Position numbers and translations under genes: made by a program. Below the pieces are notes generated by a model. It did not search any database, was not told the origin of the DNA, and worked only from the letters and a program-made list of their open reading frames with translations. Below, in pieces: positions 18,553 to 26,843 of a stretch of DNA of 64,000 nt. Every line of letters starts with the position of its first letter. The stretch's first letter is position 1. The stretch lies in contig NZ_PVMZ01000008.1 of NCBI RefSeq assembly GCF_003001815.1, forward strand, positions 248,001 through 312,000, in the 5' to 3' direction. This stretch comes from Actinoplanes italicus. Its GTDB lineage: Bacteria; Actinomycetota; Actinomycetes; Mycobacteriales; Micromonosporaceae.

Positions 18553-18918
18553 TCACGCGGCGAGCAGGACGACATCGCCGGACACTCCGCCGGATCGGGG
18601 GCCGCGCGGCGCGATGGCCGCGCGGCTCAGCCGGGCCGTGTCCAGCCGCAGAACGGGGGCGCGATGCACCGTGAGATCGCGCCCCACCTCGGCCAGCAGG
18701 TCGGCCAGTCCGATGCCCAGCGAGTCGCAGACGGCGGCCACGATCTCCGAGCTCGCCTCCTTGCGGCCGCGCTCGACCTCGGACAGGTACTGCACCGAGA
18801 CGCACGCGTCCCGGGCGACCTCGGCGAGGGTCCGCCCCTGCTCCAGCCGGCGGCGCCGCAGCACCTCGCCGAGCAGGGTGCGCAACAGAGGCCGCGGTCC
18901 GTACGTCACGTCTGCCAT
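18553..18918 (-). CDS. XRE-family regulator of the clpP pair (PopR/ClgR-like)
   Basis: A 121-aa DNA-binding protein. A helix-turn-helix at about residues 14-70 contains 'GRTLAEVARDACVSVQYLSEVERGRKEAS', close to the ClgR/PopR signature. The protein ends in ...VVLLAA, an SsrA-like hydrophobic Ala-Ala tail. In Streptomyces PopR and ClgR carry such tails and are destroyed by ClpP, so Clp activity controls their level. Here the same feedback is inferred: when the housekeeping Clp protease fails, the regulator accumulates and switches on the neighbouring clpP pair. The ATG at 18918 fits the beginning of the conserved region; an upstream in-frame start at 19059 would add a low-complexity tail. Confidence 0.82.
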   Translation of the reverse strand: MADVTYGPRPLLRTLLGEVLRRRRLEQGRTLAEVARDACVSVQYLSEVERGRKEASSEIVAAVCDSLGIGLADLLAEVGRDLTVHRAPVLRLDTARLSRAAIAPRGPRSGGVSGDVVLLAA

Positions 18919-18967
18919 GTGCCGACGGTAGTGAGCCGTCGCCGCCGCCGACACCCGATCGCGCCCG

Positions 18968-18991
18968 GTTCTGCCAGCAGCAGAGCAGAAC
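18968..18991. promoter_or_regulatory. Palindrome upstream of the popR-like gene
   Basis: GTTCTGC, 10 nt, GCAGAAC is a perfect inverted repeat. Nested in it is TCTGC-N5-GCAGA (18970-18984), the same arrangement as at 17260-17276. It lies about 50-73 nt upstream of the regulator start, a position expected for autoregulation. Confidence 0.55.
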
Positions 18992-19033
18992 GTAGGGCCG
19001 GCGGGCGGGCCGGCCCTACGTCGCCTCGTACCG

Positions 19034-20014
19034 TCAGAACTCGCCCTGACGGACGTCATCGATGGTCACCCGGGTGACCGTGTAGTTGGTCGTCCCGCCC
19101 GAGGTGAACTTGATCGGCAGACCGGTCTCGGCGTTGATGGTGAGCGTCTCCGGGCCACCGGTGATGATTTTGCCCGCGGTCAGCGTGAACACCGCCTGGC
19201 CCTTGAACGTGCCCTCCTTGACCGCGACGTCCGGCATCTGCCCGAGCAGACGCAGGACTCCGGCCCGGACGACCGGGTCGCCGGCGCCCACGATCAGCGC
19301 GTCCATCGAGTTGTTCCACACCCAGTTGTCGGTGGTGTTGCCGACGACGCCACCGGGCACGCCCTTGATCTTGGCGACCTCAGCCGGAAGCGTGTGCCGG
19401 GCGCCGGGCGCCTCGATGGTCGGCTCGACCTTGGGGTTCGCCGGCATGTAGGCCAGTGCCATCTTGGCGCGGGCATCGTTCAGATCGCCCGTGGCCGCCG
19501 CCTTGGCCGCGGCGACCACCTTGCGACGACCGTCCGTCTCCCCCTGCAGCTTCTTGCCGGCCACCTGTGCGGGCAGCGCGCCACGGTTCTTGGCGAAGTA
19601 ATAGTCGCCGTTGTCCGCGTGCAGGTCCCACACGTCGATCTTGCTGCCGTCGGACTGCACCTGGCTGCGCAGGAGCAGTGTCGCGTCGCCCGTCGGCTGC
19701 GGGGCGGTCGTCAGGTAGGAGACGAGCTGGACCATCGGGGCCTCTTCGGCCGCTGCCGTGGCCGCGCCACTCGTCGCCGCCGGCTTCGCCAGGTTCGGCG
19801 CCGGGGCCTGGACGCCGCCGCCGGTGACCGTCACCGCGACGGCCGCGACGGCCGCGATCGCGAAGGCGCCGCCACCGGTCGCACCCCAGGCCAGACGCCG
19901 GCGACGGAGCTGCTTTCCACGGCCCTCGATCCGGTCGACATCCGGCGCGTACGGCCGGTCGCCCGCGGCGTTCCGCATGGCCGCGCTCAAGCGCTGTTCG
20001 GTGTCGTACGACAT
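19034..20014 (-). CDS. CU044_5270-type membrane protein, partner of ECF sigma factor
   Basis: A 326-aa single-pass protein with an Arg-rich cytoplasmic N-terminus (residues 1-41), one transmembrane helix (~42-66) and a ~250-residue extracytoplasmic domain beginning after an Ala/Pro-rich linker. The layout and position match the CU044_5270 family, commonly encoded behind SigE-family sigma factors in actinobacteria. Its start lies 1 nt after the sigma gene stop. A role as membrane sensor or anti-sigma factor is inferred from context, since no zinc-binding HxxxCxxC motif is visible. The function of the external domain is unknown. Confidence 0.75.
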   Translation of the reverse strand: MSYDTEQRLSAAMRNAAGDRPYAPDVDRIEGRGKQLRRRRLAWGATGGGAFAIAAVAAVAVTVTGGGVQAPAPNLAKPAATSGAATAAAEEAPMVQLVSYLTTAPQPTGDATLLLRSQVQSDGSKIDVWDLHADNGDYYFAKNRGALPAQVAGKKLQGETDGRRKVVAAAKAAATGDLNDARAKMALAYMPANPKVEPTIEAPGARHTLPAEVAKIKGVPGGVVGNTTDNWVWNNSMDALIVGAGDPVVRAGVLRLLGQMPDVAVKEGTFKGQAVFTLTAGKIITGGPETLTINAETGLPIKFTSGGTTNYTVTRVTIDDVRQGEF

Positions 20015-20015
20015 G

Positions 20016-20501
20016 TCAGTTCTCTCCCCTGTTCAGGACGGACTTGAGCTTGACCAACGCGCGGCTCGTCTGGCTTTTGACGGTGCCCAGGCTGCATCTG
20101 AGGATCGTGGCGGTCTCCCGCTCGCTCAGGCCCTCGAGGAACCGCAGCACGACGGTCGCCCGCTGCCGGGCGGTCAGCGACTGCAGTGCCTCGATGAGCT
20201 CGGCGCGGTTCACCACGTCGTCAGACATGTCGGCCTGGGCGAAATCAGCCGGGTAGGCGCCGGACTGGCCGGCACTGTGCCGGTTCCGCCGCCACGTACG
20301 CCGCGATTCGTTGATCAGGATTCGCCGCACATACGCGGACGGGCTGTCAGCCCGCTGAACCTTGCGCCAGTTGCTGTACGCCTTCGCCAGAGCTTCCTGC
20401 ACGAGGTCGTCGGCCTGGTGCCAGTCCCCGCACAGCAGATACGCCGTGCGGTGCAGCGATTCGGCGAACTCCTGGACGAAAACCCGGAAATCCTGCTCCA
20501 T
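20016..20501 (-). CDS. RNA polymerase sigma factor, SigE family (ECF-type)
   Basis: A 161-aa sigma factor. Region 2 is 'LHRTAYLLCGDWHQADDLVQEALAKAYSNW' and region 4 contains 'LTARQRATVVLRFLEGLSERETATILRC' followed by 'GTVKSQTSRAL'. I chose the ATG at 20501 (MEQDFRVFV) because SigE-family proteins usually begin with a short acidic lead into 'F..FV'. An ATG at 20564 would add 21 residues without homology. The gene is transcribed ahead of its CU044_5270-type partner and probably regulates that operon and envelope functions. Confidence 0.88.
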   Translation of the reverse strand: MEQDFRVFVQEFAESLHRTAYLLCGDWHQADDLVQEALAKAYSNWRKVQRADSPSAYVRRILINESRRTWRRNRHSAGQSGAYPADFAQADMSDDVVNRAELIEALQSLTARQRATVVLRFLEGLSERETATILRCSLGTVKSQTSRALVKLKSVLNRGEN

Positions 20502-20580
20502 GCCGCTCGCCGCCCCGGCCGGTCGGTGCCTCATCACGGTCGTCACACGAGGGAAGACACGCATTCTCGCAAAGAAGTTG

Positions 20581-21633
20581 TCAGCCGATCCGGAAATTCT
20601 GCAGACGTCCCGGCCCGGGAGCGCTGAGCTCCGCGCACCGGGTCAGCCCCGCGTAGTTCTCTCCGGCCATGTCGGCTCGGGCTCCCGTGAGCAGTTGGGG
20701 ACGCCCGGACTCGGAGGTGAGGATCGGTGCGAAATCGGACCTGACGACGGTACGGCCACGCACGGTCAGGGTCAGGATGCCGGAGCGGGCGCTGAACGGC
20801 GGGAACAGGCCGGAGCTGTACCACAGCAGGTTGCCCAGCCCGTATGCCACGAACGTGGGACCGAGCCGCCCGGCACCCTGCAGGACGTGGGCGTGGGCGC
20901 CCACCACGATGTCGGCGCCGGCGTCGGACAGCCGGCGGGCGAAGTCCTGCTGCTCACGGGAGGGGCACTGGTCCCCTTCGACGCCCCAGTGCGGCATGAC
21001 CACGACCAGGTCGTTGTCCATGCGGGCCGCGGCCACCGCCCGTACCGCCCGATCGGTGTCGAAAGCCATCGCCATCCCGGCCCGTTCAGGTCCGGCGGTC
21101 CAGCTGTCGGCCAGATCGTCGACCTGACTGAAACCGAACACCGCGACGCGGATGCCGCGGACCTCCGTACGCCATGGCCGGAAAGCCTCGTCGATGTCCT
21201 GGCCGGCCCCGAAGACGCCGACCCCGGCAGCGCGTGCGGCCGTGATCGTGTCGGCGAGACCGGCCCGCCCGTGGTCCATCGCATGGTTGTTGGCGAGGCT
21301 GACCGCGTCGATCCCGGCCGCGTCCAGGGCCGTGGCCGCCGCCGGGTCGGCACGGAAGACGTACCGCTTGGGTTCCGGTTGATCGCGCCCGGTGATGGGG
21401 GTCTCCAGGTTGACGAACGCCAGGTCGGCTGCCGACAGCAGCGGACCGGCCGGCCCAAACGCCGAACCCGGGTCGGTGAGCAGGCGCTGTACCCGGCCCT
21501 CGAAATGGACGTCACCGCCGAAAGCGATCACCACCTCGGGTTCCCGGTGCCCGGGTTCCGCCTCGCACCCCACGGAGGTCAGCGACAGTGCGACGACCAG
21601 CGCGGCGCGGCCCAGCCGGTGCAGCGGCGTCAT
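20581..21633 (-). CDS. CapA-family lipoprotein (poly-gamma-glutamate capsule-type metallophosphatase fold)
   Basis: A 350-aa protein with a lipobox-like signal (LTSVGC, lipidated Cys predicted at C23). A PGA_cap/CapA domain follows. Family motifs include 'FGGDVHFEG', 'FVNLETPITG', 'SLANNHAMDHG', 'MPHWGVEGDQCPSREQQDFARRL' and 'GAHAHVLQG'. The His/Asp/Asn pattern matches the calcineurin-like metal-binding fold of CapA. The ATG at 21633 overlaps the upstream gene stop by 4 bp. Proteins of this family help make or anchor poly-gamma-glutamate or other anionic surface polymers. No PgsB/PgsC homologs are present, so the polymer here is undetermined. Confidence 0.85.
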   Translation of the reverse strand: MTPLHRLGRAALVVALSLTSVGCEAEPGHREPEVVIAFGGDVHFEGRVQRLLTDPGSAFGPAGPLLSAADLAFVNLETPITGRDQPEPKRYVFRADPAAATALDAAGIDAVSLANNHAMDHGRAGLADTITAARAAGVGVFGAGQDIDEAFRPWRTEVRGIRVAVFGFSQVDDLADSWTAGPERAGMAMAFDTDRAVRAVAAARMDNDLVVVMPHWGVEGDQCPSREQQDFARRLSDAGADIVVGAHAHVLQGAGRLGPTFVAYGLGNLLWYSSGLFPPFSARSGILTLTVRGRTVVRSDFAPILTSESGRPQLLTGARADMAGENYAGLTRCAELSAPGPGRLQNFRIG

Positions 21634-22469
21634 CGTGTCACCGGCCGCGGCACGAGCTGGTGCAGGCGGTGTCCGATCAGGCCGGTCACCACGACGAGGA
21701 TGACGACCAGGACGGGCTCGACAACCGCGACAACTATCTGAAGTGGACCGTCCACGACCGACAGCCGCCTCACCAGGATGCCGCCGGCGGCAGCGGTCAC
21801 GGGCAGGCCGAGGGCGGCGATCGGCGCCGCCGCCCGGCCGACAGCCGCCAACGCCCCGGTCACCGGAGGCGCCGGCGTGGCCGCCGCGAGACGCCATCCG
21901 ACCAGGAAGAACACCAGGTTCCGGGTGAGTTCGGCGACCGTGGCCCAGGCGGGGTCGCGGGCGGCGGCCACACCGGCCACGACCGCCAGCGTGACGGCGG
22001 CAGCGACGACGAGCGGACCCGGCAGACCGCGGATCGTCCAGGCGAGCAACGGGAACAGCGCCAAGGCGTAGGTCAGGGCCAGCGCGGTCGGCGGGAACAG
22101 CAGCAGCAGGAGGAGTTCACGCGGGTCCCGGGCCGGCGGCAGGCCGTACACCGGCCCGAACCGCCACAGCACGACCAGGGTGGCGGATACGGACAGGGCG
22201 TACCAGGCGAGGTTCGGCGCCACCCGGGTCCGCAGTACGTCGGCCAGTGTCCGGTCGGCGATTCCGCCGAGGCCGAGCCCCACCGCGGCAAGGAACAACG
22301 GGACGGCCGGCACCCCGGCGACTTCTGCCGCATACCACCAGGCAACGGGCACGGCGGTGCTCGTCCGCCACTCGATCTGCAGATAGTGCCCCTCGACCGT
22401 GAGGGCGAGGACGATCAGCAGCAACGCGGCCCCGGTGAGCGACGGAGCGACGCGGACCACCCTGGTCAT
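21630..22469 (-). CDS. Polytopic membrane protein of the acyltransferase-CapA operon
   Basis: A 279-aa protein with about eight hydrophobic helices and few charged residues. It resembles a trimmed acyltransferase-3-like membrane domain in size and helix pattern, but the catalytic histidine motif of that family is not evident. ATG at 22469 overlaps the preceding gene stop by 4 bp, and its own stop overlaps the capA start by 4 bp. The three genes are clearly cotranscribed. A role in exporting, flipping or modifying the surface polymer handled by the CapA protein is inferred only from operon structure. Confidence 0.7.
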   Translation of the reverse strand: MTRVVRVAPSLTGAALLLIVLALTVEGHYLQIEWRTSTAVPVAWWYAAEVAGVPAVPLFLAAVGLGLGGIADRTLADVLRTRVAPNLAWYALSVSATLVVLWRFGPVYGLPPARDPRELLLLLLFPPTALALTYALALFPLLAWTIRGLPGPLVVAAAVTLAVVAGVAAARDPAWATVAELTRNLVFFLVGWRLAAATPAPPVTGALAAVGRAAAPIAALGLPVTAAAGGILVRRLSVVDGPLQIVVAVVEPVLVVILVVVTGLIGHRLHQLVPRPVTR

Positions 22470-23695
22470 CGTGATACCGCCGCCAGCTCCCGGGTGGGCT
22501 GATCCGCCCACAGCACGGGCAGCACCTGCGTCGGCTGATCCATCCAGCTCCGCTCACTCTTCCTCGGGCCAGGGACCGGAAGACCGAACAACCAGGAGGC
22601 GCCGGTACGGATGAGAGCACCGTGCAGCAGCAGCGACGACCAGATGATCAGGCCCGTGAGCGCTGCCGGCAGAACCGTGGCGAGCAGGAGTTGCGCCGGC
22701 ATGCCGAGCCCGGAGAACAGCCCCAGAAGCGCCCAGTGCAGCAACGCCAGCAGCGGCATGTGGATCACATAGATCGGCAGCGTCCGGCGGCCCAGCCGGG
22801 TCAGATGCGCGGCGAGCCACCGCCACCGTTGCAACTGGACGGCGCCGGCCACCCCGAGCACCACGGCCAGCGCGCTCGCCACTGGCCACACGCCGAACCA
22901 CTGCTTGGCGCCGAGTACCTGCACGACCGCCATGAAGCCGAGATAACCGAGCCCGCCGGCGATCACGAGACGTGGCGTCGACGCGGCGGCCAGCCTCTCC
23001 ACCCAGGGCTTGAGCCGCAGCCCGGCGAGGAAGAACAGCAGATTCTGGTAGAGCTGCCCCCGGTTGCCCGGCCCGGCGAGCAGACCCGCCGACGCCGCCG
23101 CGGAGAGCAGGAACGCGGCACCCAGCACCAGCGGGGCGGGGAGGTGGCGGGTCGACTTGGCGATGACGAAGTAGACGGCGAGCGCGATCAGGTACCACAG
23201 GTTCGTCGGTGTGATGGTGACCTGTTCCAGCACGTCGAGGACGTTGCGAGCGGCGAGTGTGTCGAACCGCGGCACGACGGCCAGCACGACGGTGTGGACG
23301 ATGAACCAGATCGCGTACAGGTAGTAGAACGTGGCGATACGGCTACGCCGGACGACCCGCCACGGCCGCTGAACGGCGGCCGCAGCGAACATGCCGGAGA
23401 TCGTGAAGAAGACCGGCATGCGCAGGGGCAGCAACTGCTCCCCGAACGTGCCCCAGGCGCCCGGCAGCGGCACCGGGATGTGCCAGTCGATCCGCAGATA
23501 GTGCTTCATGATCACGTGCCAGAGCACCACCAGGATGATGCACAGCCCCTTGGCCAGATCGGCCCAGTCCGCCCGGAGGCTGCCCGGTCGCGGCCGCGGC
23601 CCGACCTGGGGAAGCTCCATGGTCATCGCCTCGGCAAAGGCGTACCAGGACCGCTCCGGATCGTGGCGCCGCTGTTGTTGGCCAGGAATCGCCAC
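22466..23695 (-). CDS. Membrane acyltransferase, family 3 (OafA-like)
   Basis: A 409-aa integral membrane protein with about ten helices. The N-terminal cytoplasmic stretch leads into 'DWADLAKGLCIILVVLWHVIMKHY', where the first-helix histidine corresponds to the catalytic region of acyltransferase-3 enzymes. 'LRMPVFFTISGMFAA' is the second family motif and 'LYVIH'-like 'PIYVIHMPLL' occurs near the C-terminus. Such enzymes O-acetylate cell-surface glycans. It is the first gene of a three-gene operon with tight 4-bp overlaps. GTG at 23695 is preceded by GAGGGG; an internal ATG at residue 24 is an alternative start. Confidence 0.85.
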   Translation of the reverse strand: MAIPGQQQRRHDPERSWYAFAEAMTMELPQVGPRPRPGSLRADWADLAKGLCIILVVLWHVIMKHYLRIDWHIPVPLPGAWGTFGEQLLPLRMPVFFTISGMFAAAAVQRPWRVVRRSRIATFYYLYAIWFIVHTVVLAVVPRFDTLAARNVLDVLEQVTITPTNLWYLIALAVYFVIAKSTRHLPAPLVLGAAFLLSAAASAGLLAGPGNRGQLYQNLLFFLAGLRLKPWVERLAAASTPRLVIAGGLGYLGFMAVVQVLGAKQWFGVWPVASALAVVLGVAGAVQLQRWRWLAAHLTRLGRRTLPIYVIHMPLLALLHWALLGLFSGLGMPAQLLLATVLPAALTGLIIWSSLLLHGALIRTGASWLFGLPVPGPRKSERSWMDQPTQVLPVLWADQPTRELAAVSR

Positions 23696-23974
23696 GTCCC
23701 GCTTCCCCTCAGATCAGTCGAACGACGGGGCGGCGATCGCCGGCCCACCAGGCACGGCCTGAACCCCCGCCGCCGGGCGGCTGCCGTCGCCGTTCTTCGC
23801 CGTTCTTCGCCGGGCGAAATTGACGGGACGCGGCTGGGCCTGTCCAAATTAGGAAAGGTGGGCGTGGCGGCCCATCACGCTCACGACCGACCACCCACCG
23901 CCGTCTCGGCGACGAGAACCACCGTTTCAGGCGTCCACTAACGAGTACCTCCGCCACACAGGCCGGACAACGAA
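23696..23974. other. Intergenic region without a recognisable gene
   Basis: No reading frame here has credible protein features. It includes a short tandem duplication of CGCCGTTCTT (about 23787-23808) and presumably the promoter for the leftward acyltransferase operon. No further structure was recognised. Confidence 0.4.
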
Positions 23975-24008
23975 AAGGCCCGAACCGCGTTTCCGCGGTT
24001 CAGGCCTT
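23975..24008 (-). terminator. Strong hairpin terminator downstream of the 24056 gene
   Basis: AAGGCC and GAACCGCG (23975-23989) pair with CGCGGTTC and GGCCTT (23994-24008) around a 4-nt loop with a single mismatch. On the minus strand it is followed by TTTTCG, a classical intrinsic terminator for the leftward gene ending at 24056. Confidence 0.8.
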
Positions 24009-24055
24009 CATCGCGCGCGACGGTCAGGTAGCGGCGCGCCAGGTGACGTCAGGCG

Positions 24056-25432
24056 TTACTCCTTCGACGACTCGTCCAGCATCTGTTCGATGCGCTCACG
24101 GCGGCCCTCGACGGTGGCGTAACGGTCCAGACGGAACCACTCCCGACGCCACTCGCGGTAGTCGGCGGTGGCACCCGAGTCGGTCCGGCAGGCCTCGACG
24201 GAACGGATGAAGTCCGGCTTCGAGGCCGATCCGATGATGTTCGCGTCGCCTCGGAGCTTCCCGTCGACCTCGACGGCCAACCAGGCCGACAACCGTTTCA
24301 CCGCCTCGTCGTTCACCGTGTGCAACGTCAGGTCGGCGTCGACCACCACCGGTTGAGGCAGCGCATGAGCAGGCGCAACCAGCCCCAGGTGCAGGCAGAT
24401 CTGCACCAGCGACCTCTTGTGGTCGTTGCTGAGCGGCCAGTCCTCGCCACTCGCCTTCGACACCGGTTCGAGCAGGGCGGTCAGTGCGAAGTCGAAGTCG
24501 GCCAGCAACTTCGTCCGGTACGCGTCCCACGACCCGCCCTCCGGAGGCAGGCGCCGCTGCCGCTGCATCTCCGGGCAGAGCGAGTAGACCAGCAGAACCG
24601 CCCGGCACGTCATGATCGCCGGGTTGCGCAGCGCGGTCGGCAGGGCCATGCGCTCCTCGGTCACCTTGGTGGTGAAGCCGATACCCTTCTTGATCCTCAG
24701 AGCCTTGTCGAGCGCATGCCGTCCGATGTCCGCGCCGGCAGTCAGTTGCTTGAACAACTTCTGAGTCCAGCGATCGCTTTCCCGGCGTTCGGCACGCGGA
24801 TCGTCCTGCCGGAACTCCTCGGCCCAGCGGCCGAGCACCCGCTCGGCCGTCCGGCAGGCGGTGCCGGTCTCGGCCAGCGCGAGTTGCAGCAGCACCTCGT
24901 CGAGAGCGATGAGAAACGACTCGCGGTCAGCGGCGGTGCCCAGGGTGTCGGCGTACGCGCGATGCCGTTCCGCGGCCTCCCGGTGGCGGCTCCACGCCTG
25001 GTCGTAGCCGGTTTCGGTGTCCATCTTGGACGCGATGAGCGCGTCGACCCGGATCGCGCCGAGCGCCCGCGGCGCGAACTCGGGCCAGACGAGCTCCCGC
25101 GCCGCGTCGGCCAGCCGCCGGATGTACCCCACGGCCACCTCCGACTCCTCGGCGTTGGGCAGCCGGTCCCATTCGGTCGGGACACCCCACAGCCGGTCGA
25201 GGGAAGCCTCGTAGATCAGCCAGCCCATCAGCGGCAACAGTTCCCGCAGCTCCTCCGGGGGCAGTTGTTCCCGGGACTCGCCGAGGAATTGCCGCCGGTA
25301 CTCGGCGACATCGGCCTCGATCCGGGCGACCAGTTCCTCCCCGACCTCCGCCCCGCCCGGCGGCGGCCCGGACGCGGCGCTCCGGGCGCGGATCTGCTGG
25401 CAGAGCGTTCGGATCTCATTCGCGTTCAGCAC
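24056..25432 (-). CDS. Unknown protein, paralog A of the protease-associated pair
   Basis: This 458-aa soluble, mostly helical protein does not match any family I recognise. It is paralogous to the divergent gene at 25509. Shared blocks are an N-terminal motif 'LPP.ELRELLPLMGWLIYEAS' (about 57-77), 'WPE.APRALGA.R..AL..SK.DTE..YD.A.S.HREAAE..RAY.DTLG', 'LDEVL.QL.LAETGTACR' and 'RMAL...RNPA.MT.RA.LL...L.P.MQ'. No signal peptide or transmembrane helix is seen. It shares a divergent promoter containing the TCCGTCA/TGACGGA palindrome with its paralog. The same motif precedes the caspase-MoxR-vWA-CHAT operon, so a role in that system (sensor, adaptor or protease target) is inferred. Confidence 0.8.
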   Translation of the reverse strand: MLNANEIRTLCQQIRARSAASGPPPGGAEVGEELVARIEADVAEYRRQFLGESREQLPPEELRELLPLMGWLIYEASLDRLWGVPTEWDRLPNAEESEVAVGYIRRLADAARELVWPEFAPRALGAIRVDALIASKMDTETGYDQAWSRHREAAERHRAYADTLGTAADRESFLIALDEVLLQLALAETGTACRTAERVLGRWAEEFRQDDPRAERRESDRWTQKLFKQLTAGADIGRHALDKALRIKKGIGFTTKVTEERMALPTALRNPAIMTCRAVLLVYSLCPEMQRQRRLPPEGGSWDAYRTKLLADFDFALTALLEPVSKASGEDWPLSNDHKRSLVQICLHLGLVAPAHALPQPVVVDADLTLHTVNDEAVKRLSAWLAVEVDGKLRGDANIIGSASKPDFIRSVEACRTDSGATADYREWRREWFRLDRYATVEGRRERIEQMLDESSKE

Positions 25433-25456
25433 CGTGCCGCCCCTCCTCGAATGGTC

Positions 25457-25479
25457 TGTCCGTCAGTAGCTGACGGACA
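25457..25479. promoter_or_regulatory. Inverted repeat in the divergent promoter of the paralog pair
   Basis: TGTCCGTCAG, a 3-nt spacer, then CTGACGGACA: a perfect 10-bp inverted repeat midway between the two divergent starts (25 and 30 nt away). Its CTGACGGACAG arm recurs exactly at 32915-32925 in front of the caspase gene. It is a likely binding site for one dimeric regulator controlling both promoters, though an RNA hairpin cannot be excluded. Confidence 0.7.
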
Positions 25480-25508
25480 GGGGTCACCGGACGGAGAGGA
25501 GATTCCGC

Positions 25509-26843
25509 ATGCTGACGGCCGGCGAACTGCGGAAGATGTGCGAGGACTTCCGCTACCACAAGCACCAGACCGACGAGGACGACGTACGGCTGATAGAGGA
25601 GGAGATCCAGCTCTACCGCAAGAACTTCCTCGTCGACCCGCGTCCGCAGCTGCCGCCCGACGAGCTGCGCGAACTACTGCCGCTGATGGGCTGGCTGATC
25701 TACGAGGCTTCGTGGAGTTCCCTCCAGCGCGTGCGGGCCGGCTTCACGACGCTCACCGGCGAGCGCCACGCCACCAGCCAAGCGGCGTATGAGCAGGTGG
25801 TTCGCGTCGCGAACGCCAGCCGTCAGCTGATCTGGCCGGAGTACGCGCCGCGAGCTCTCGGTGCGCTCCGCGCGGAGGCCCTCGCGGAATCGAAGCGTGA
25901 CACGGAGAAGTCGTACGACAGCGCGTACTCCATCCATCGGGAGGCCGCCGAGTTGCAGCGGGCCTACAGCGACACGCTCGGCCTCGATCCGGCCGCCAAG
26001 CCGCTGCTGCTCCAGCTCGACGAGGTGCTGATCCAGCTCGGGCTGGCCGAGACGGGCACCGCCTGCCGCTTCCCCGAGCAGGGCATCGGCCGGTGGACCG
26101 AGGCCAATCCGGGCGGCACGATCCGCGACGAGCAGCGCTGGGTGCAGCGGATGTATCGCAATCTGGGCGGCGGCATCGGGACCGGGAAGCGGGCGATGGA
26201 AACGGTGCAACGTATCGAGCGGGAACACGGCCTGGTACGCCAGGTGGACGAGCACCGCATGGCACTGGTTTCCGGCTTCCGCAATCCGGCCGTCATGACC
26301 GCCCGCGCCGCGCTGCTGATGCTCGCCCTCAGCCCGGCCATGCAGAGCATGGGACGCCGCCCCGTCCTGGCCGGGACCTGGCCGAAGGAACGCGAGAAGC
26401 TCAAGGAGACGTTCGTCGAGGCGTACGACCTCATCGACAAGGTGATCGTCGACCCCGACGGCGAACCGGTGCGAATGCATGAGGATCATCTGCGCGCCAA
26501 ACACCAGCTCCGGCTCAACATCGCGTTGCTGGTGCCCGGTTTCCCGCTGCCCGAGCCGCTGGACGACGCCGAGGTCGAGCGGGAATCGGTGTGGCTGGAG
26601 GACGAGAACAGCGGCGGCGGCCCCAAGCACGGCAACCTGATGGGTGCGGCGATCATGCCGCTCTTCATCCAGTCGGTGAAAGCACTGCGGTCGCTGACCG
26701 GCGACGCCGACGGCTACGCCGCATGGCGGCAGGCTCACCCGGGTCTGGGCCGGTTCGCCGAGGAGCCCGGTCGGGCCGAGCTGATCGCGGCGGCGATGGC
26801 CGAGGCCGACCGGCGCGGCTCACTGGACATAGGCGCCGAGTAA
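25509..26843 (+). CDS. Unknown protein, paralog B of the protease-associated pair
   Basis: A 444-aa soluble protein homologous over its whole length to the gene at 24056 and transcribed away from it. It keeps the same conserved blocks ('LPPDELRELLPLMGWLIYEAS', 'PRALGALRAEALAESKRDTEKSYD', 'LDEVLIQLGLAETGTACR', 'GFRNPAVMTARAALL'). The most divergent part is residues ~190-240, where this copy has a Gly-rich stretch. GAGAGGAG lies upstream of ATG 25509. Its last 24 bp overlap the end of the convergent CHAT-protease gene, a sign of compact co-inheritance. Function unknown; the duplication suggests two interacting subunits or two specificities of one factor. Confidence 0.82.
   Translation: MLTAGELRKMCEDFRYHKHQTDEDDVRLIEEEIQLYRKNFLVDPRPQLPPDELRELLPLMGWLIYEASWSSLQRVRAGFTTLTGERHATSQAAYEQVVRVANASRQLIWPEYAPRALGALRAEALAESKRDTEKSYDSAYSIHREAAELQRAYSDTLGLDPAAKPLLLQLDEVLIQLGLAETGTACRFPEQGIGRWTEANPGGTIRDEQRWVQRMYRNLGGGIGTGKRAMETVQRIEREHGLVRQVDEHRMALVSGFRNPAVMTARAALLMLALSPAMQSMGRRPVLAGTWPKEREKLKETFVEAYDLIDKVIVDPDGEPVRMHEDHLRAKHQLRLNIALLVPGFPLPEPLDDAEVERESVWLEDENSGGGPKHGNLMGAAIMPLFIQSVKALRSLTGDADGYAAWRQAHPGLGRFAEEPGRAELIAAAMAEADRRGSLDIGAE

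Noticed and set aside
23787..23808. Tandem CGCCGTTCTT repeat as a CRISPR or phase-variation signal
   Set aside because: Only two units and not inside or next to a start codon. No CRISPR-like repeat-spacer array exists anywhere in the window.
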